Assembly: GCA_023418315.1 (NCBI GenBank)
Contig: JAEZZY010000063.1
Location: 1 to 42,765, forward strand
Direction of reading: 5' to 3'
DNA from: Bacteroidota bacterium
Lineage (GTDB): Bacteria; Bacteroidota; Bacteroidia; Chitinophagales; Chitinophagaceae
DNA length: 42,765 nucleotides
Numbering within the stretch: the stretch's first letter is position 1; the number at the start of each line of letters is the position of its first letter. The notes under the pieces are model-generated. The model had not been told where the DNA came from. It worked only from the letters and a program-made list of their open reading frames with translations, and did no database searches. Position numbers and translations under genes: made by a program. Shown one piece after another: positions 34,471-42,765 of the stretch.

Positions 34471-36051
34471 ATGGACTCAACAGCACTCATCGTTGCCGCC
34501 GTAGTAGCAGTGGCGGCCCTTGTAATAGGTATTTTTCTTGGTAAAATCATCTTTGCAAAAAACACACAGCAACAAATAGACGAAGCCGATCAACAGGCAA
34601 AAAAATTATTAGACGAAGCAAAAGCACATGCCGAAACCATAAAGGAAAAGAAAAAACTCGAAGCCAAAGAGCATTTCTTACAATTAAAAAGCGAGCATGA
34701 AAAAGAAACCCTACAACGCGCCCAGAAAGTAACTGAGGCAGAAAACCGCATTAAACAACAGCAGCAAGCCTGGAATGACAAGAATTCCAACCTGCAAAAA
34801 CAAATCAACGAAAACGAGCAGCTTAAAGCCAACCTCAATAAGCAACTCGAAGTGGTAACCATCAAGCGCAACGAGCTGGAGCGCCATCAAGAAGAACACA
34901 TTAAACGACTGGAAAAAGTATCGAACCTCAGCGCAGAAGAAGCAAAGGCCGAGCTGATAGAAGTAGTAAAAGAAGAAGCCCGCACGCAGGCAATGGCCTA
35001 TGTGAAAGAAATAATGGAAGAAGCGAAGGTGAATGCTTCTAAAGAAGCGAAAAAAATCATCATCCAAACCATCCAACGCACAGGTGCAGAACAAACCATC
35101 GAAAATACCATCACTGTTTTCAACCTGGAAAGCGATGAAGTAAAAGGACAAATCATAGGGCGCGAAGGACGGAATATCCGTGCACTGGAAGCCGCTACCG
35201 GCGTGGATCTTATCATAGATGACACCCCAGAAGCCATTGTGTTAAGCTGCTTTGATCCGTTGCGTAGGGAAGTAGCACGTTTGTCGCTGCAACGCCTCGT
35301 GCAGGATGGACGTATCCACCCGGCGCGTATAGAAGAAGTAGTAGAAAAAACCCGCAAACAACTGGAAGAGCAGATCATGGAAATCGGAGAACGCACCATC
35401 ATTGAACTCGGTGTGCACGGGCTTCATAAAGATCTGGTACGTATGGTAGGTAAGATGCGCTTCCGCTCTTCTTACGGACAAAACCTGCTGATGCACTCTA
35501 AAGAAACCGCTAACCTCTGCGCTATCATGGCTTCGGAACTGGGTATGGGGCAAAAAATAGTAAAACTTGCCAAACGCGCGGGTTTGCTGCATGATATAGG
35601 GAAAGTGCCCGATGACGAAACCGAACTGAGCCACGCCCTGCTCGGCGCTAAGCTGGCGGAAAAATGCGGAGAACATCCTGCCGTGATCAACGCGATAGGA
35701 GCGCACCACGATGAAATGGAAATGACCTATATCATCTCGCCCATTATACAAGCTTGCGATGCCATCAGCGGAGCTCGCCCAGGCGCACGCAGAGAGATGA
35801 TGCAAAGTTATCTGCAACGTATAAAAGACCTGGAAAACCTTGCCATGACCTACAACGGAGTAGAGAAAGCCTACGCTATACAAGCAGGTCGTGAACTGCG
35901 TGTAATCGTAGAAGCGGATAAAGTAAGCGACTCCGATAGTGATCGCTTATCTTTTGAAATAGCAGATAAGATACAAAAAGAAATGCAATACCCCGGGCAG
36001 ATAAAAGTAACCGTAATACGCGAACTGCGTGCGGTGAATGTGGCAAGATAA
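34471..36051 (+). CDS. rny: Ribonuclease Y (membrane-anchored endoribonuclease)
   Basis: This 526-residue enzyme has an N-terminal membrane anchor at about 5-26 and a long Lys/Glu/Gln-rich coiled coil to about 190. A KH RNA-binding domain follows at about 205-290 (G-R-E-G-R-N-I-R-A-L-E-A-A-T-G-V-D), then an HD catalytic domain with L-L-H-D-I-G-K near 374. RNase Y starts mRNA decay by cutting single-stranded RNA. Length and domain order are typical. It is monocistronic and has a strong terminator. Confidence 0.95.
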   Translation: MDSTALIVAAVVAVAALVIGIFLGKIIFAKNTQQQIDEADQQAKKLLDEAKAHAETIKEKKKLEAKEHFLQLKSEHEKETLQRAQKVTEAENRIKQQQQAWNDKNSNLQKQINENEQLKANLNKQLEVVTIKRNELERHQEEHIKRLEKVSNLSAEEAKAELIEVVKEEARTQAMAYVKEIMEEAKVNASKEAKKIIIQTIQRTGAEQTIENTITVFNLESDEVKGQIIGREGRNIRALEAATGVDLIIDDTPEAIVLSCFDPLRREVARLSLQRLVQDGRIHPARIEEVVEKTRKQLEEQIMEIGERTIIELGVHGLHKDLVRMVGKMRFRSSYGQNLLMHSKETANLCAIMASELGMGQKIVKLAKRAGLLHDIGKVPDDETELSHALLGAKLAEKCGEHPAVINAIGAHHDEMEMTYIISPIIQACDAISGARPGARREMMQSYLQRIKDLENLAMTYNGVEKAYAIQAGRELRVIVEADKVSDSDSDRLSFEIADKIQKEMQYPGQIKVTVIRELRAVNVAR

Positions 36052-36092
36052 CCCGGTATTCTACACAGCTTTTTTCTTGAAAATACAACGTG

Positions 36093-36130
36093 CTCGGTCA
36101 GCAGGAATCTGCTGACCGAGTTGTTATTTT
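36093..36130 (+). terminator. Intrinsic terminator after rny
   Basis: CTCGGTCAGCAG (36093-36104) pairs perfectly with CTGCTGACCGAG (36109-36120) around a GAAT loop, followed by TTGTTATTTT. Confidence 0.82.
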
Positions 36131-36221
36131 AGTGTTATTCGGCGCGGGAAAGCTATCTGTTTATAATTGCTCATTCTACTTTTACCTTCTGTTAAAATAG
36201 TATAACAACTAACGTGCAACC

Positions 36222-37955
36222 ATGAAAAACAAGTTCTATACGCTGATCTCCTTAATTGTGATGCTTTTTTCATTCAGTGCTTATGCACAGGATGAAACCA
36301 TTAGAAATGTTCATTCTACTTCTTCCTCCTCAAAATCCTCAAGTAGCTGGAGTGAACATAGAATGGCCTATACCGGCGCAAGCTACGATGTACTGGATAC
36401 GAACTATATCCCCCGCAGCAGAATGGGGCAACACCGCCGTTTCCTCGATCATGAATATATGTTTCCGGCAAAGCCCCGCAATATGTGGGAAATAGGTATT
36501 GCCGCAGGTCTCCTCAACTATACAAGTGATGTGCCGAGCCTGATGCTTTGGCAACAAGGTGGCTATGCCTTTAGCGCGCATGTAAGAAAGGCTTGGGGCT
36601 ATACATTCTCCACCAGATTACAATTCATGGCGGGTGTAGCCAAAGGGATTCAATGGCAACAGGCAGGTAATTACCAAAAGAACCCTGCTTGGACCCAACA
36701 CGGATACGAAGCAGCTTATCTGGATGACAATGGTAAAGCAGTGCAACCAAGAGATTATATCAACTATAATTACCGCTCTACAGCAAAGCAATTTAATTTA
36801 GATTTCATGGTGAATACGAATAATATTCGTTTCCATAAAGCCTATACAGCCTTAAATTTCTATGGTTTCTTAGGGATTGGAGCGTTTTGGTTTAATACCA
36901 AGGTGAATGCCCTGGATGCCAATGGACAGCGATATGATTTTGCCGCCATGCTGGGAAGCACCAATCAACAACAGCATAAAAATTATAGAAAAATACAAAA
37001 AAGCCTGCTCGCCCAAATGGATAATACCTATGAAACAGACGCTGAAAACGAACGGGGAAAAAGAAGACCCGGAGTTTTTGGAGAAAATTCCATTGACTTC
37101 TGCTATAGCTTAGGTATCGGTATGCAATTTAAATTAAACAGATTTATCAATATAGCCATTGAAGACCGCCTCACTATCCCGCATGAAGAAGATCTTCTGG
37201 ACGGGCAACGATGGGCCGAACAAACATGGGGCGAAGCCGTATTTTCCCAAAACAATGATATGGTGAATTACCTATCCCTCGGACTTAATTTCAACATAGG
37301 CAACAAACGCAGAAGTGTAGAACCCCTCTATTGGCTCAATCCATTATCCTATAGCTACAGCGGCGATTTAGCTCTTGCCGATGCAGATAACGATGGTGTG
37401 ATGGATCAGTTCGACCAATGCCCCGGAACCCCTGAAGGCATCCCTGTAGATGTAAATGGTTGTCCGATGGATACGGATGGAGACGGCGTGCCTGACTACC
37501 GCGATAAACAACTGATCACCCCTACGGAATGTCAGCCGGTAGATGAAGACGGTATAGGTAAATGTCCTTGCCCTGACTGTATGGTAATGCCTAACGGACC
37601 TTGTTCTAACATCCCCGCAGGTGTATTGTTATTCGACAATAATTCAGCGCGCATCAAATCAAACATACAAGCTTCTCTTGCTACCCTGGCAACCGCTATG
37701 AAAGCAAATCCTACTTGTAAAGTAGTACTCACAGGATCCGGAAGCAGCAGTAAAGTACAAGAACAACGCTCTTGGGATCGTGTAGAAGCCGCTATTACTT
37801 TTTTGAGCGAACGCTACGGTATAGATAGAAACAGATTCATATTCCAATACGGTCAGCCCGGTGATGTGAATACGGTTACGTATCGTCCGGCTTTGGAAGG
37901 GGAAGACGGATTCTCCAACGTGCCGCCTCCGTTCCCTAACCTGAGGAGAGATTAA
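36222..37955 (+). CDS. OmpA-family outer-membrane protein with barrel, TSP3 and OmpA-like domains
   Basis: This 577-residue protein has a signal peptide ending S-A-Y-A-Q and a Ser-rich linker (residues about 29-45). An N-terminal barrel of about 330 residues follows, then thrombospondin type 3 calcium repeats (D-A-D-N-D-G-V-M-D, D-T-D-G-D-G-V-P-D-Y). Next come a Cys-rich spacer (C-P-C-P-D-C) and a degenerate OmpA-like domain (V-L-L-F-D-N-N-S-A-R-I to F-Q-Y-G). The usual T-D pair that binds diaminopimelate is replaced by a G-S-G-S-S-S loop, while an Arg in D-R-V-E-A is kept, so wall binding may be weak. It should link the outer membrane to the periplasm. It has no operon partners. Confidence 0.85.
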   Translation: MKNKFYTLISLIVMLFSFSAYAQDETIRNVHSTSSSSKSSSSWSEHRMAYTGASYDVLDTNYIPRSRMGQHRRFLDHEYMFPAKPRNMWEIGIAAGLLNYTSDVPSLMLWQQGGYAFSAHVRKAWGYTFSTRLQFMAGVAKGIQWQQAGNYQKNPAWTQHGYEAAYLDDNGKAVQPRDYINYNYRSTAKQFNLDFMVNTNNIRFHKAYTALNFYGFLGIGAFWFNTKVNALDANGQRYDFAAMLGSTNQQQHKNYRKIQKSLLAQMDNTYETDAENERGKRRPGVFGENSIDFCYSLGIGMQFKLNRFINIAIEDRLTIPHEEDLLDGQRWAEQTWGEAVFSQNNDMVNYLSLGLNFNIGNKRRSVEPLYWLNPLSYSYSGDLALADADNDGVMDQFDQCPGTPEGIPVDVNGCPMDTDGDGVPDYRDKQLITPTECQPVDEDGIGKCPCPDCMVMPNGPCSNIPAGVLLFDNNSARIKSNIQASLATLATAMKANPTCKVVLTGSGSSSKVQEQRSWDRVEAAITFLSERYGIDRNRFIFQYGQPGDVNTVTYRPALEGEDGFSNVPPPFPNLRRD

Positions 37956-37987
37956 ATTTTCAAACCTTCTCGGCATAAATTGGTTTT

Positions 37988-38062
37988 TTGTCCGCAGATA
38001 GCGCAAATCATACAGAAGAAATTATCTGAATTGATTTGTAAAATCTGCGGATTATTTTTTTG
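37988..38062. repeat. Inverted-repeat element related to the 73-bp repeats
   Basis: TCCGCAGAT (37990-37999 region) and ATCTGCGGA (38043-38052 region) are inverted arms around about 43 bp, flanked by T-rich runs. On the minus strand it contains ATGATTTGCGCTATCTGCGG, similar to the ATAATCC-GTGCTATC-GGCGG core of the array at 1-291. It could also act as a weak terminator for the OmpA-like gene. Confidence 0.6.
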
Positions 38063-38099
38063 CCTCCATCAATCTTACGTAATTGCTTAGGCATAGAAA

Positions 38100-38130
38100 A
38101 ATGTCCATCCGAAATAACGTGATGGACATT
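38100..38130 (-). terminator. Intrinsic terminator after moxR (minus strand)
   Basis: AATGTCCATC (38100-38109) pairs with GATGGACATT (38121-38130) around an 11-nt loop. On the minus strand it is followed by TTTTTC, 36 bp beyond the moxR stop. Confidence 0.72.
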
Positions 38131-38165
38131 CTTGAAAATAAAAATTGTTCGGTGAAAAGATGTGG

Positions 38166-39173
38166 CTAAGGCACTTCTACCGCATTCAGTATTTCATTGA
38201 TAATTTGTTCGCTGGTTATATTTTCTGCTTCCGCTTCATAGGTAATACCTATTCTATGGCGAAGCACATCATGGCAAATGGCGCGAATGTCTTCGGGTAT
38301 TACATATCCGCGGCGTTTGATAAAAGCATAGGCCTTAGCCGCCAAAGCCAGACTAATGCTGGCACGTGGAGAAGCGCCATAGCTGATAAGCGGTTTTAAT
38401 TTGGACAGTTTATAATCATCCGGATTGCGGGTAGCAAATACTATATCAAGAATATATTGCTCAATTTTTTCGTCCATATAAACTTCCCGCACCAGCTTTC
38501 TTGCTTGTAAAATATCTTCGGGGCTCACTACCGGTGTTATCTTCGGCATTCCCTGCGGGTTGAGGTTATAACGGATAATGCTACGCTCTTCTTCTTTTTT
38601 AGGATAGGTAATTACTACTTTCAGCATAAAGCGATCCACCTGGGCTTCGGGCAGTTCATATGTTCCTTCCTGCTCAATGGGATTTTGCGTAGCTAATACC
38701 AAAAACGGTTCTTCCAATTTGTAAGTGTTATCGCCAATAGTTACCTGGCGTTCCTGCATAGCTTCCAATAAAGCGCTTTGCACTTTTGCAGGAGCTCGGT
38801 TAATCTCATCCGCAAGAATAAAGTTGGCGAAGATAGGGCCTTTACGTACCGCAAATTCATGCGCCTGCGGATTATAAACCATCGTACCCAACACGTCGGC
38901 AGGCAGCAGGTCGGGCGTAAACTGGATTCTTGCAAAACGTGCATGAATAGCAGAGGAAAGCGATTTAATGGCTAAGGTCTTTGCCAAGCCGGGTACTCCT
39001 TCCAGCAATACATGCCCATTTGCCAATAGCCCTATAAGCAAGCGTTCCACCATCTGCTTTTGCCCCACTACAGCCTTGTTAAGTTCCATTAATAACAAGT
39101 CTATAAAAGCGCTTTGCTGATGAATACGTTCGTTGAGTTCTTTAATATCTACAGAAGAAGCCGTTTGCTCCAT
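38166..39173 (-). CDS. MoxR-family AAA+ ATPase
   Basis: This 335-residue cytosolic AAA+ ATPase has Walker A G-V-P-G-L-A-K-T (59-66), Walker B F-I-L-A-D-E-I-N-R-A-P, and a sensor region L-A-T-Q-N-P-I-E-Q-E-G-T-Y. MoxR proteins act as chaperones that insert metals or mature partner proteins, usually encoded next to DUF58 and von Willebrand A proteins. Here the downstream side ends in a terminator and the upstream neighbour is PorP/SprF, so no partner is present. It is a solitary MoxR, and its client is unknown. Confidence 0.92.
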   Translation of the reverse strand: MEQTASSVDIKELNERIHQQSAFIDLLLMELNKAVVGQKQMVERLLIGLLANGHVLLEGVPGLAKTLAIKSLSSAIHARFARIQFTPDLLPADVLGTMVYNPQAHEFAVRKGPIFANFILADEINRAPAKVQSALLEAMQERQVTIGDNTYKLEEPFLVLATQNPIEQEGTYELPEAQVDRFMLKVVITYPKKEEERSIIRYNLNPQGMPKITPVVSPEDILQARKLVREVYMDEKIEQYILDIVFATRNPDDYKLSKLKPLISYGASPRASISLALAAKAYAFIKRRGYVIPEDIRAICHDVLRHRIGITYEAEAENITSEQIINEILNAVEVP

Positions 39174-39331
39174 GTGTTCTTATTTTTTTAGAAAGTCAAA
39201 AATAACGAGTATCTCCCTCACCAAGTAGAGCACCAAATGGGTTTTAACTTTTTTACAAAAAAAAGAATTGCATAATGCTCCTATGTTTATAAAAAATGGA
39301 GAGGCGTTAGAAACAAGTATTTGCTACGACG

Positions 39332-40369
39332 TTACCACACAAAATGCGGACAAGTAGTGCGGCTTTGTTTCCATTTAGGATCGTTGAAAACACCTGTCTT
39401 TACGAGCGTAAGCTCCATCCCTCCCTGCATATTGCTGGCTGTTCTGAGCTTGGAAACATTCACATCGTAGCTCAGCCCAAATGAATAACGCTTATAATCC
39501 AGCTTCACTACCGGAATGATGGCATCATTCATCCGGTAAAACGCACCTATGTACAAGATAAATTCCGGTTCCCGCAGCTCATTTTCTCCGCCTTTTTTCC
39601 ATATTCCCAGCCCCCCTATGATAAGCTCGGAATAACTGCCTTGCTTCGCAAAATTTCCCTGCATCAGCAATCCGTAATTATCATTCACTCTATAATTAAA
39701 TCCTGCATTCACATTCCATTTTACCGATTGGCGTACAAAGGCATCGTTGTAAAAGCTCATTTTCGGACGGGTAAAATGATAACCGGAAAAACCAAAGAAA
39801 TACGTAAGACTGTTGTTTTCGCCGCTACTGCTGCTGTAGTTGATGCCAGCTCCGAGGTCAAAAAATTGAATACTGGGCTGGGCATTGTTTTCCATAGTAG
39901 GGGCATTGGGGTCGTAGCCTCCGCTTCCATATTGGCTGTTGGTAGTCATTTTAGCAGGATCAAAACTGCGTTGTAAATAGCCGGCGGTGAATCCTGCAGT
40001 GAGGTAAGAATTATGAGTATTTTCCAGCTTTTTGCTGAAATTGACCGCAGGATAAATAGCCGTAGTTTTCAGGTCTATACTTCCTGCTTTATCATAAAGC
40101 CCCAGCAACCCAATGCTGAAAAAATCATCCGATTCACTGTTTACCGGGATACGTCCTTCTATGGAAATCTGTCCGGTAATGAAGGGCTTGCTGATGCTGT
40201 TCCACTGGCTGCGATAGTTAGCCGCTACTTTATAATCGCCGCTAAATATGCCGCACAATGCAGGGTTGCGCAAGATGGTGGTTTCATAGAATTGAGAAAA
40301 ATGCACATCTTGTGCAGAAGCGCTTGCGGCAGTCAAAAGAAAAAGTGCAGTAAGTATTTTTTGCTTCAT
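39332..40369 (-). CDS. PorP/SprF-family outer-membrane protein (type IX secretion/gliding associated)
   Basis: This 345-residue protein has a signal peptide ending A-S-A-Q and the family start D-V-H-F-S-Q-F-Y-E-T, then P-A-L-C-G-I-F-S-G-D-Y-K-V-A-A-N-Y-R-S-Q-W. A predicted barrel follows to the end. PorP/SprF proteins help particular T9SS substrates, often large adhesins, reach the surface. It is not next to a large adhesin gene here, unlike the usual SprB-SprF arrangement; the giant secreted gene at 22291 is about 9.5 kb away. It is on the minus strand, followed by moxR after a 158-bp gap with no clear terminator. Confidence 0.9.
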   Translation of the reverse strand: MKQKILTALFLLTAASASAQDVHFSQFYETTILRNPALCGIFSGDYKVAANYRSQWNSISKPFITGQISIEGRIPVNSESDDFFSIGLLGLYDKAGSIDLKTTAIYPAVNFSKKLENTHNSYLTAGFTAGYLQRSFDPAKMTTNSQYGSGGYDPNAPTMENNAQPSIQFFDLGAGINYSSSSGENNSLTYFFGFSGYHFTRPKMSFYNDAFVRQSVKWNVNAGFNYRVNDNYGLLMQGNFAKQGSYSELIIGGLGIWKKGGENELREPEFILYIGAFYRMNDAIIPVVKLDYKRYSFGLSYDVNVSKLRTASNMQGGMELTLVKTGVFNDPKWKQSRTTCPHFVW

Positions 40370-40542
40370 AGGCGCAAATTATTAAGGATTGTGGTTAGAT
40401 TTTTTTTATGAAATTCAAACCGCTTCCTTACTTAAATCCCTATAAAGTTAGTTTTAATAAACGAATGATTATAATCGTTTTTACAGCTTATCTGCCCAAC
40501 TAAAAAGAAAGATCTCCCGTCCTGAGTTTTTTTCAAGCCTTT

Positions 40543-41763
40543 TTATTCGTTCCATTTTTTCACCACCAGGCTGGAGTTGGTTCCCCCAAACCCAAAAGAG
40601 TTGGAAAGAAATAAGTCAAATTCCCGTCTTAGGGTTTCGGGTATGATATTGATTTTTGCGGAGTGTTCATCGGGGTTTTCAAAATTGATGTTGGGCGCTA
40701 CAAAACCGTTTTGCATCATAAGCATGGAATATACGATTTCGCTTGCTCCGGCCATCCAGCATTCATGTCCGGTCATAGATTTTGTGGAGCTTACGGGTAC
40801 TTTATTTCCGAATACTTCATAGATAGCCTGCGCTTCGCTGCCATCGCCTGCGGGTGTAGAGGTAGCATGGGCATTGATATACTGAATGTGGTTTGCTTCT
40901 ATCCCGGCATCTTTTAGCGCACGGCTGATGGAAATTACCTGTCCGCTGCTGCTGGGATTGGATATATGTTGCCCGTTGGAAGAAAAACCATAGCCCATCA
41001 CTTCTGCTAAGATGACGGCGCCACGTGCCTGTGCCGATTCCAGGCTTTCCAATATTACCGAAGCTGCGCCGCCGCCGGGTACGAGCCCGTCGCGGTCGCG
41101 ATCAAAGGGCCGGGATGCTTTAGCAGGCGCATCTTCCCTTAACGAAAAAGTACCGAGTGCGTCAAAATTGGGCATGGAATAAATATTTAGCTCCTGCGAT
41201 CCGCCGCAAATCACACGTTCTTGCAAACCTTGCCGGATAAACATATAGCCCACGCCTATGGAATGGGAGCCGCTTGCACAGGCTGCACTAATGGTGAAAT
41301 TGATACCACGCAATTTAAATATGGTAGCAAGATTCATCGTAACGGTAGAATTCAGCACTTGAAACACCGACCCGGAGCCTACCATCATCGTATCTTTTTT
41401 TTCACGGATGAGGTCTATAGCTTCTATCACAGCTTGTGCACAACTATCATTTCCGTAGATAATGCCGGTTTCGTTTTTTTCTAAATACGCATTATCGATA
41501 CCTGCTTGTTGCAGAGCTTCAGTAGTAGCCATATAGGCAAACTCGGCATGTTCAGGCATCATAATGCGTGCGCGCCTGTCCAGTAAGCCTTTCAGTTGAG
41601 GGCGTTCTACAAAGCCCGTCAGCCCGCTTCGGTAACCCATTTCCTTTCTCTTGGGGTCGAGGATGATACCCGATTTCCCTTCAAATAGGGATTGTGTTAC
41701 TTCTTGTTTTCCTTTTCCTAAAGAAGAATAAATACCTAAACCTGTGATGACAACACGACTCAT
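40543..41763 (-). CDS. Beta-ketoacyl-[acyl-carrier-protein] synthase, FabB/FabF type
   Basis: This 406-residue condensing enzyme has the Cys-His-His triad of FabB/FabF: C162 in S-A-A-C-A-S-G-S-H-S, H299 in N-A-H-A-T-S-T-P-A-G-D, and H333 in T-K-S-M-T-G-H-E-C-W-M-A-G-A-S-E. The segment Y-S-M-L-M-M-Q-N-G-F-V-A-P-N-I-N resembles FabB. It extends fatty acids by two carbons using malonyl-ACP. No acp, fabD or aryl-polyene/flexirubin gene is near, so it could be a general FabB or a specialised synthase. It is single-gene, with start ATG at 41763. The 286-bp gap up to rpsE contains the rpsE terminator and nothing else recognised. Confidence 0.9.
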   Translation of the reverse strand: MSRVVITGLGIYSSLGKGKQEVTQSLFEGKSGIILDPKRKEMGYRSGLTGFVERPQLKGLLDRRARIMMPEHAEFAYMATTEALQQAGIDNAYLEKNETGIIYGNDSCAQAVIEAIDLIREKKDTMMVGSGSVFQVLNSTVTMNLATIFKLRGINFTISAACASGSHSIGVGYMFIRQGLQERVICGGSQELNIYSMPNFDALGTFSLREDAPAKASRPFDRDRDGLVPGGGAASVILESLESAQARGAVILAEVMGYGFSSNGQHISNPSSSGQVISISRALKDAGIEANHIQYINAHATSTPAGDGSEAQAIYEVFGNKVPVSSTKSMTGHECWMAGASEIVYSMLMMQNGFVAPNINFENPDEHSAKINIIPETLRREFDLFLSNSFGFGGTNSSLVVKKWNE

Positions 41764-41991
41764 GAACGATAGAAATTATGAGTGCAAGATAAGAATTGAA
41801 CAGGCATTTTTTTAGTCGCTTTATAGGTAAGTAAATCTTTTTAGGGTGAAAATATAGTGGGATTGAAACCGGGAAATCATTTCATAGGGAAAGGCAAGAC
41901 ATCTGAACAACTATCTTTTAATAAAATAGTGCAGATGCTATAGCTTATGCACTTATGTTGAAAGGAATCGTGCCGGTTTGTAGGAGGCATC

Positions 41992-42022
41992 AAAAAAAAC
42001 GACTGCCTTATCCGGCAGCCGT
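41992..42022 (-). terminator. Intrinsic terminator after rpsE (minus strand)
   Basis: ACGACTGCC (41999-42007) and GGCAGCCGT (42014-42022) pair with one mismatch around a 6-nt loop. On the minus strand this is followed by T8 beginning 28 bp after the rpsE stop, so transcription of the ribosomal operon should end here. Confidence 0.82.
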
Positions 42023-42049
42023 TTTATAGTTTCTTATATCAAGAAAGCC

Positions 42050-42568
42050 TTATCCGTTAAAAACCTTCTTCAGGTTTACATTGCGTTGTTTTGCTACAGC
42101 TATAGGCTCGCGAAGCTGACCCAGAGCGGAGAAAGTGGCTTTTACCACATTGTGCGGATTAGCAGAACCTAATGATTTAGCCAATACATCGGTATAGCCT
42201 GCTGCTTCCAGCACGGCACGCATACTACCGCCGGCAAGTACACCCGTACCTACGGCAGCGGGTTTGATAAGCACTTTCGCTGCACCTTCTTTAGCATGCT
42301 GGTCATGAGGGATAGTGCCGTTCATCAAAGGAACTTTGATAAGGTTTTTCTTAGCATCATCAATACCTTTGGTGATGGCTTCCTGCACTTCTTTTGCTTT
42401 ACCCAATCCATGACCTACCACACCTGCTCCATTGCCTACTACTACTAAAGCAGAAAAGCTGAAAGCACGTCCGCCTTTGGTAGTTTTCACTACGCGGTTG
42501 ATGGATACTACTTTCTCTTGAAGTTCTAATTCGTTTGCTTTTACGCGATTAAAATTTTTTGTCGCCAT
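42050..42568 (-). CDS. rpsE: 30S ribosomal protein uS5
   Basis: This 172-residue ribosomal protein has the family start with L-Q-E-K-V-V-S-I-N-R-V-V-K-T-T-K-G-G-R-A-F-S-F, the double-stranded-RNA-like domain G-N-G-A-G-V-V-G-H-G-L-G-K-A-K-E-V, and the C-terminal G-S-A-N-P-H-N-V-V-K-A-T block. It takes part in decoding accuracy and translocation. In most Bacteroidota it lies between rplR and rpmD. Here rplR is upstream as usual but 133 bp away, and a terminator plus an unrelated gene follow instead of rpmD-rplO-secY. Confidence 0.96.
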   Translation of the reverse strand: MATKNFNRVKANELELQEKVVSINRVVKTTKGGRAFSFSALVVVGNGAGVVGHGLGKAKEVQEAITKGIDDAKKNLIKVPLMNGTIPHDQHAKEGAAKVLIKPAAVGTGVLAGGSMRAVLEAAGYTDVLAKSLGSANPHNVVKATFSALGQLREPIAVAKQRNVNLKKVFNG

Positions 42569-42573
42569 TTGTT

Positions 42574-42701
42574 CAATTTGATGATTTGATGATTAGCTGA
42601 TATGAACATGTTCCATCAGAGAACACCAAACTATTTTTTATACTTATTGTATTTATACGGAAAATCAGCTCATCTTCAAACCAGCTAATTTTCAAATCAT
42701 T
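42574..42701. repeat. Imperfect inverted repeat in the rplR-rpsE gap
   Basis: GATTTGATGATTAGCTGAT at the left (about 42583-42601) is inverted on the right (about 42664-42682, whose reverse complement reads GTTTGAAGATGAGCTGAT), separated by about 60 bp. GATTTGAAAATTAGCTG-type copies continue to 42701 on the minus strand. Strings of this type occur in intergenic DNA of other Bacteroidota as I recall. It occupies almost the whole gap. Confidence 0.65.
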
Positions 42702-42765
42702 TTATAGTTTCAATCCTCCTTCACGCGCACCGTCTGCTACAGCTTTCACACGACCATGATATAAG
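42702..42765 (-). CDS. rplR: 50S ribosomal protein uL18, C-terminal end (cut by window edge)
   Basis: The last 20 or so codons are visible and read Y-H-G-R-V-K-A-V-A-D-G-A-R-E-G-G-L-K-L before TAA at 42702-42704. This is the typical uL18 C-terminus (Y-H-G-R-V-K-A-L-A-D-G-A-R-E-G-G-L). The rest lies beyond the right edge. uL18 binds 5S rRNA. It is upstream of rpsE as in the spc operon. Confidence 0.9.
   Translation of the reverse strand, partial: LYHGRVKAVADGAREGGLKL

Noticed and set aside
41764..42049. rpmD, rplO or a tRNA in the gap after rpsE
   Set aside because: No matching reading frame or cloverleaf could be seen; only the rpsE terminator is present.

Overview
The window looks like chromosomal DNA of a Bacteroidota bacterium, most likely a Chitinophagales-type lineage. 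The evidence is two proteins with type IX secretion (T9SS) C-terminal sorting domains, a PorP/SprF-family protein, several PorT-like or OmpA-like outer-membrane barrels, a TPR-containing NarL-type sensor kinase, and repeated TAnnTTTG promoter elements with no Shine-Dalgarno sequences. The lineage is inferred from gene content only. No tRNA, rRNA, CRISPR array or intact prophage was seen.

Layout. 1-291 is a four-copy 73-bp tandem repeat. 316-1932 holds two paralogous outer-membrane barrels (-). 1953-3949 holds a small conserved protein, an MBL-fold hydrolase, a TlpA-like thioredoxin and ribosomal protein bL31 type B (+). Then come parE (-), a DEAD-box helicase with a DbpA-type tail, an RlpA-like protein, an S4 RNA-binding protein and a NarL-type response regulator (+), a YggS-type PLP protein (-) and a GH3-family protein (+).

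12394-14753 is the accessory patch. It contains a frameshifted IS256-family remnant, a REP-associated (Y1/HUH) transposase gene whose own reading frame carries several REP-like hairpins, an AT-rich start-less gene fragment, two small minus-strand ORFs, and a six-unit 11-bp-phased repeat of CTTAACC type that looks like a response-regulator operator.

14754-19542 holds RNase R, a polyprenyl synthase and an APC permease (+). 19535-22127 is a translationally overlapping TPR histidine kinase and response regulator pair (-), divergent from a 2528-residue secreted protein with three ~565-residue Ig plus beta-helix modules. 30223-34234 is an operon of ddl, a PASTA protein, a T9SS cargo protein and a rhodanese. 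RNase Y and an OmpA-like protein follow (+). The right end, all minus, holds a solitary MoxR ATPase, PorP/SprF, a FabB-like ketoacyl synthase, rpsE and the 3' end of rplR. The spc ribosomal operon appears to end after rpsE, and rpsE is separated from rplR by a 133-bp gap containing an inverted repeat.

Working together. Much of the content is envelope biology: T9SS cargo, barrels, peptidoglycan precursor synthesis and PASTA, RlpA and OmpA proteins. The rest is RNA metabolism (DEAD helicase, RNase R, RNase Y, S4 protein). The strongest leads for something undescribed are the transposase that has collected REP-like hairpins in frame, and the 11-bp-phased operator next to two unannotated small proteins.
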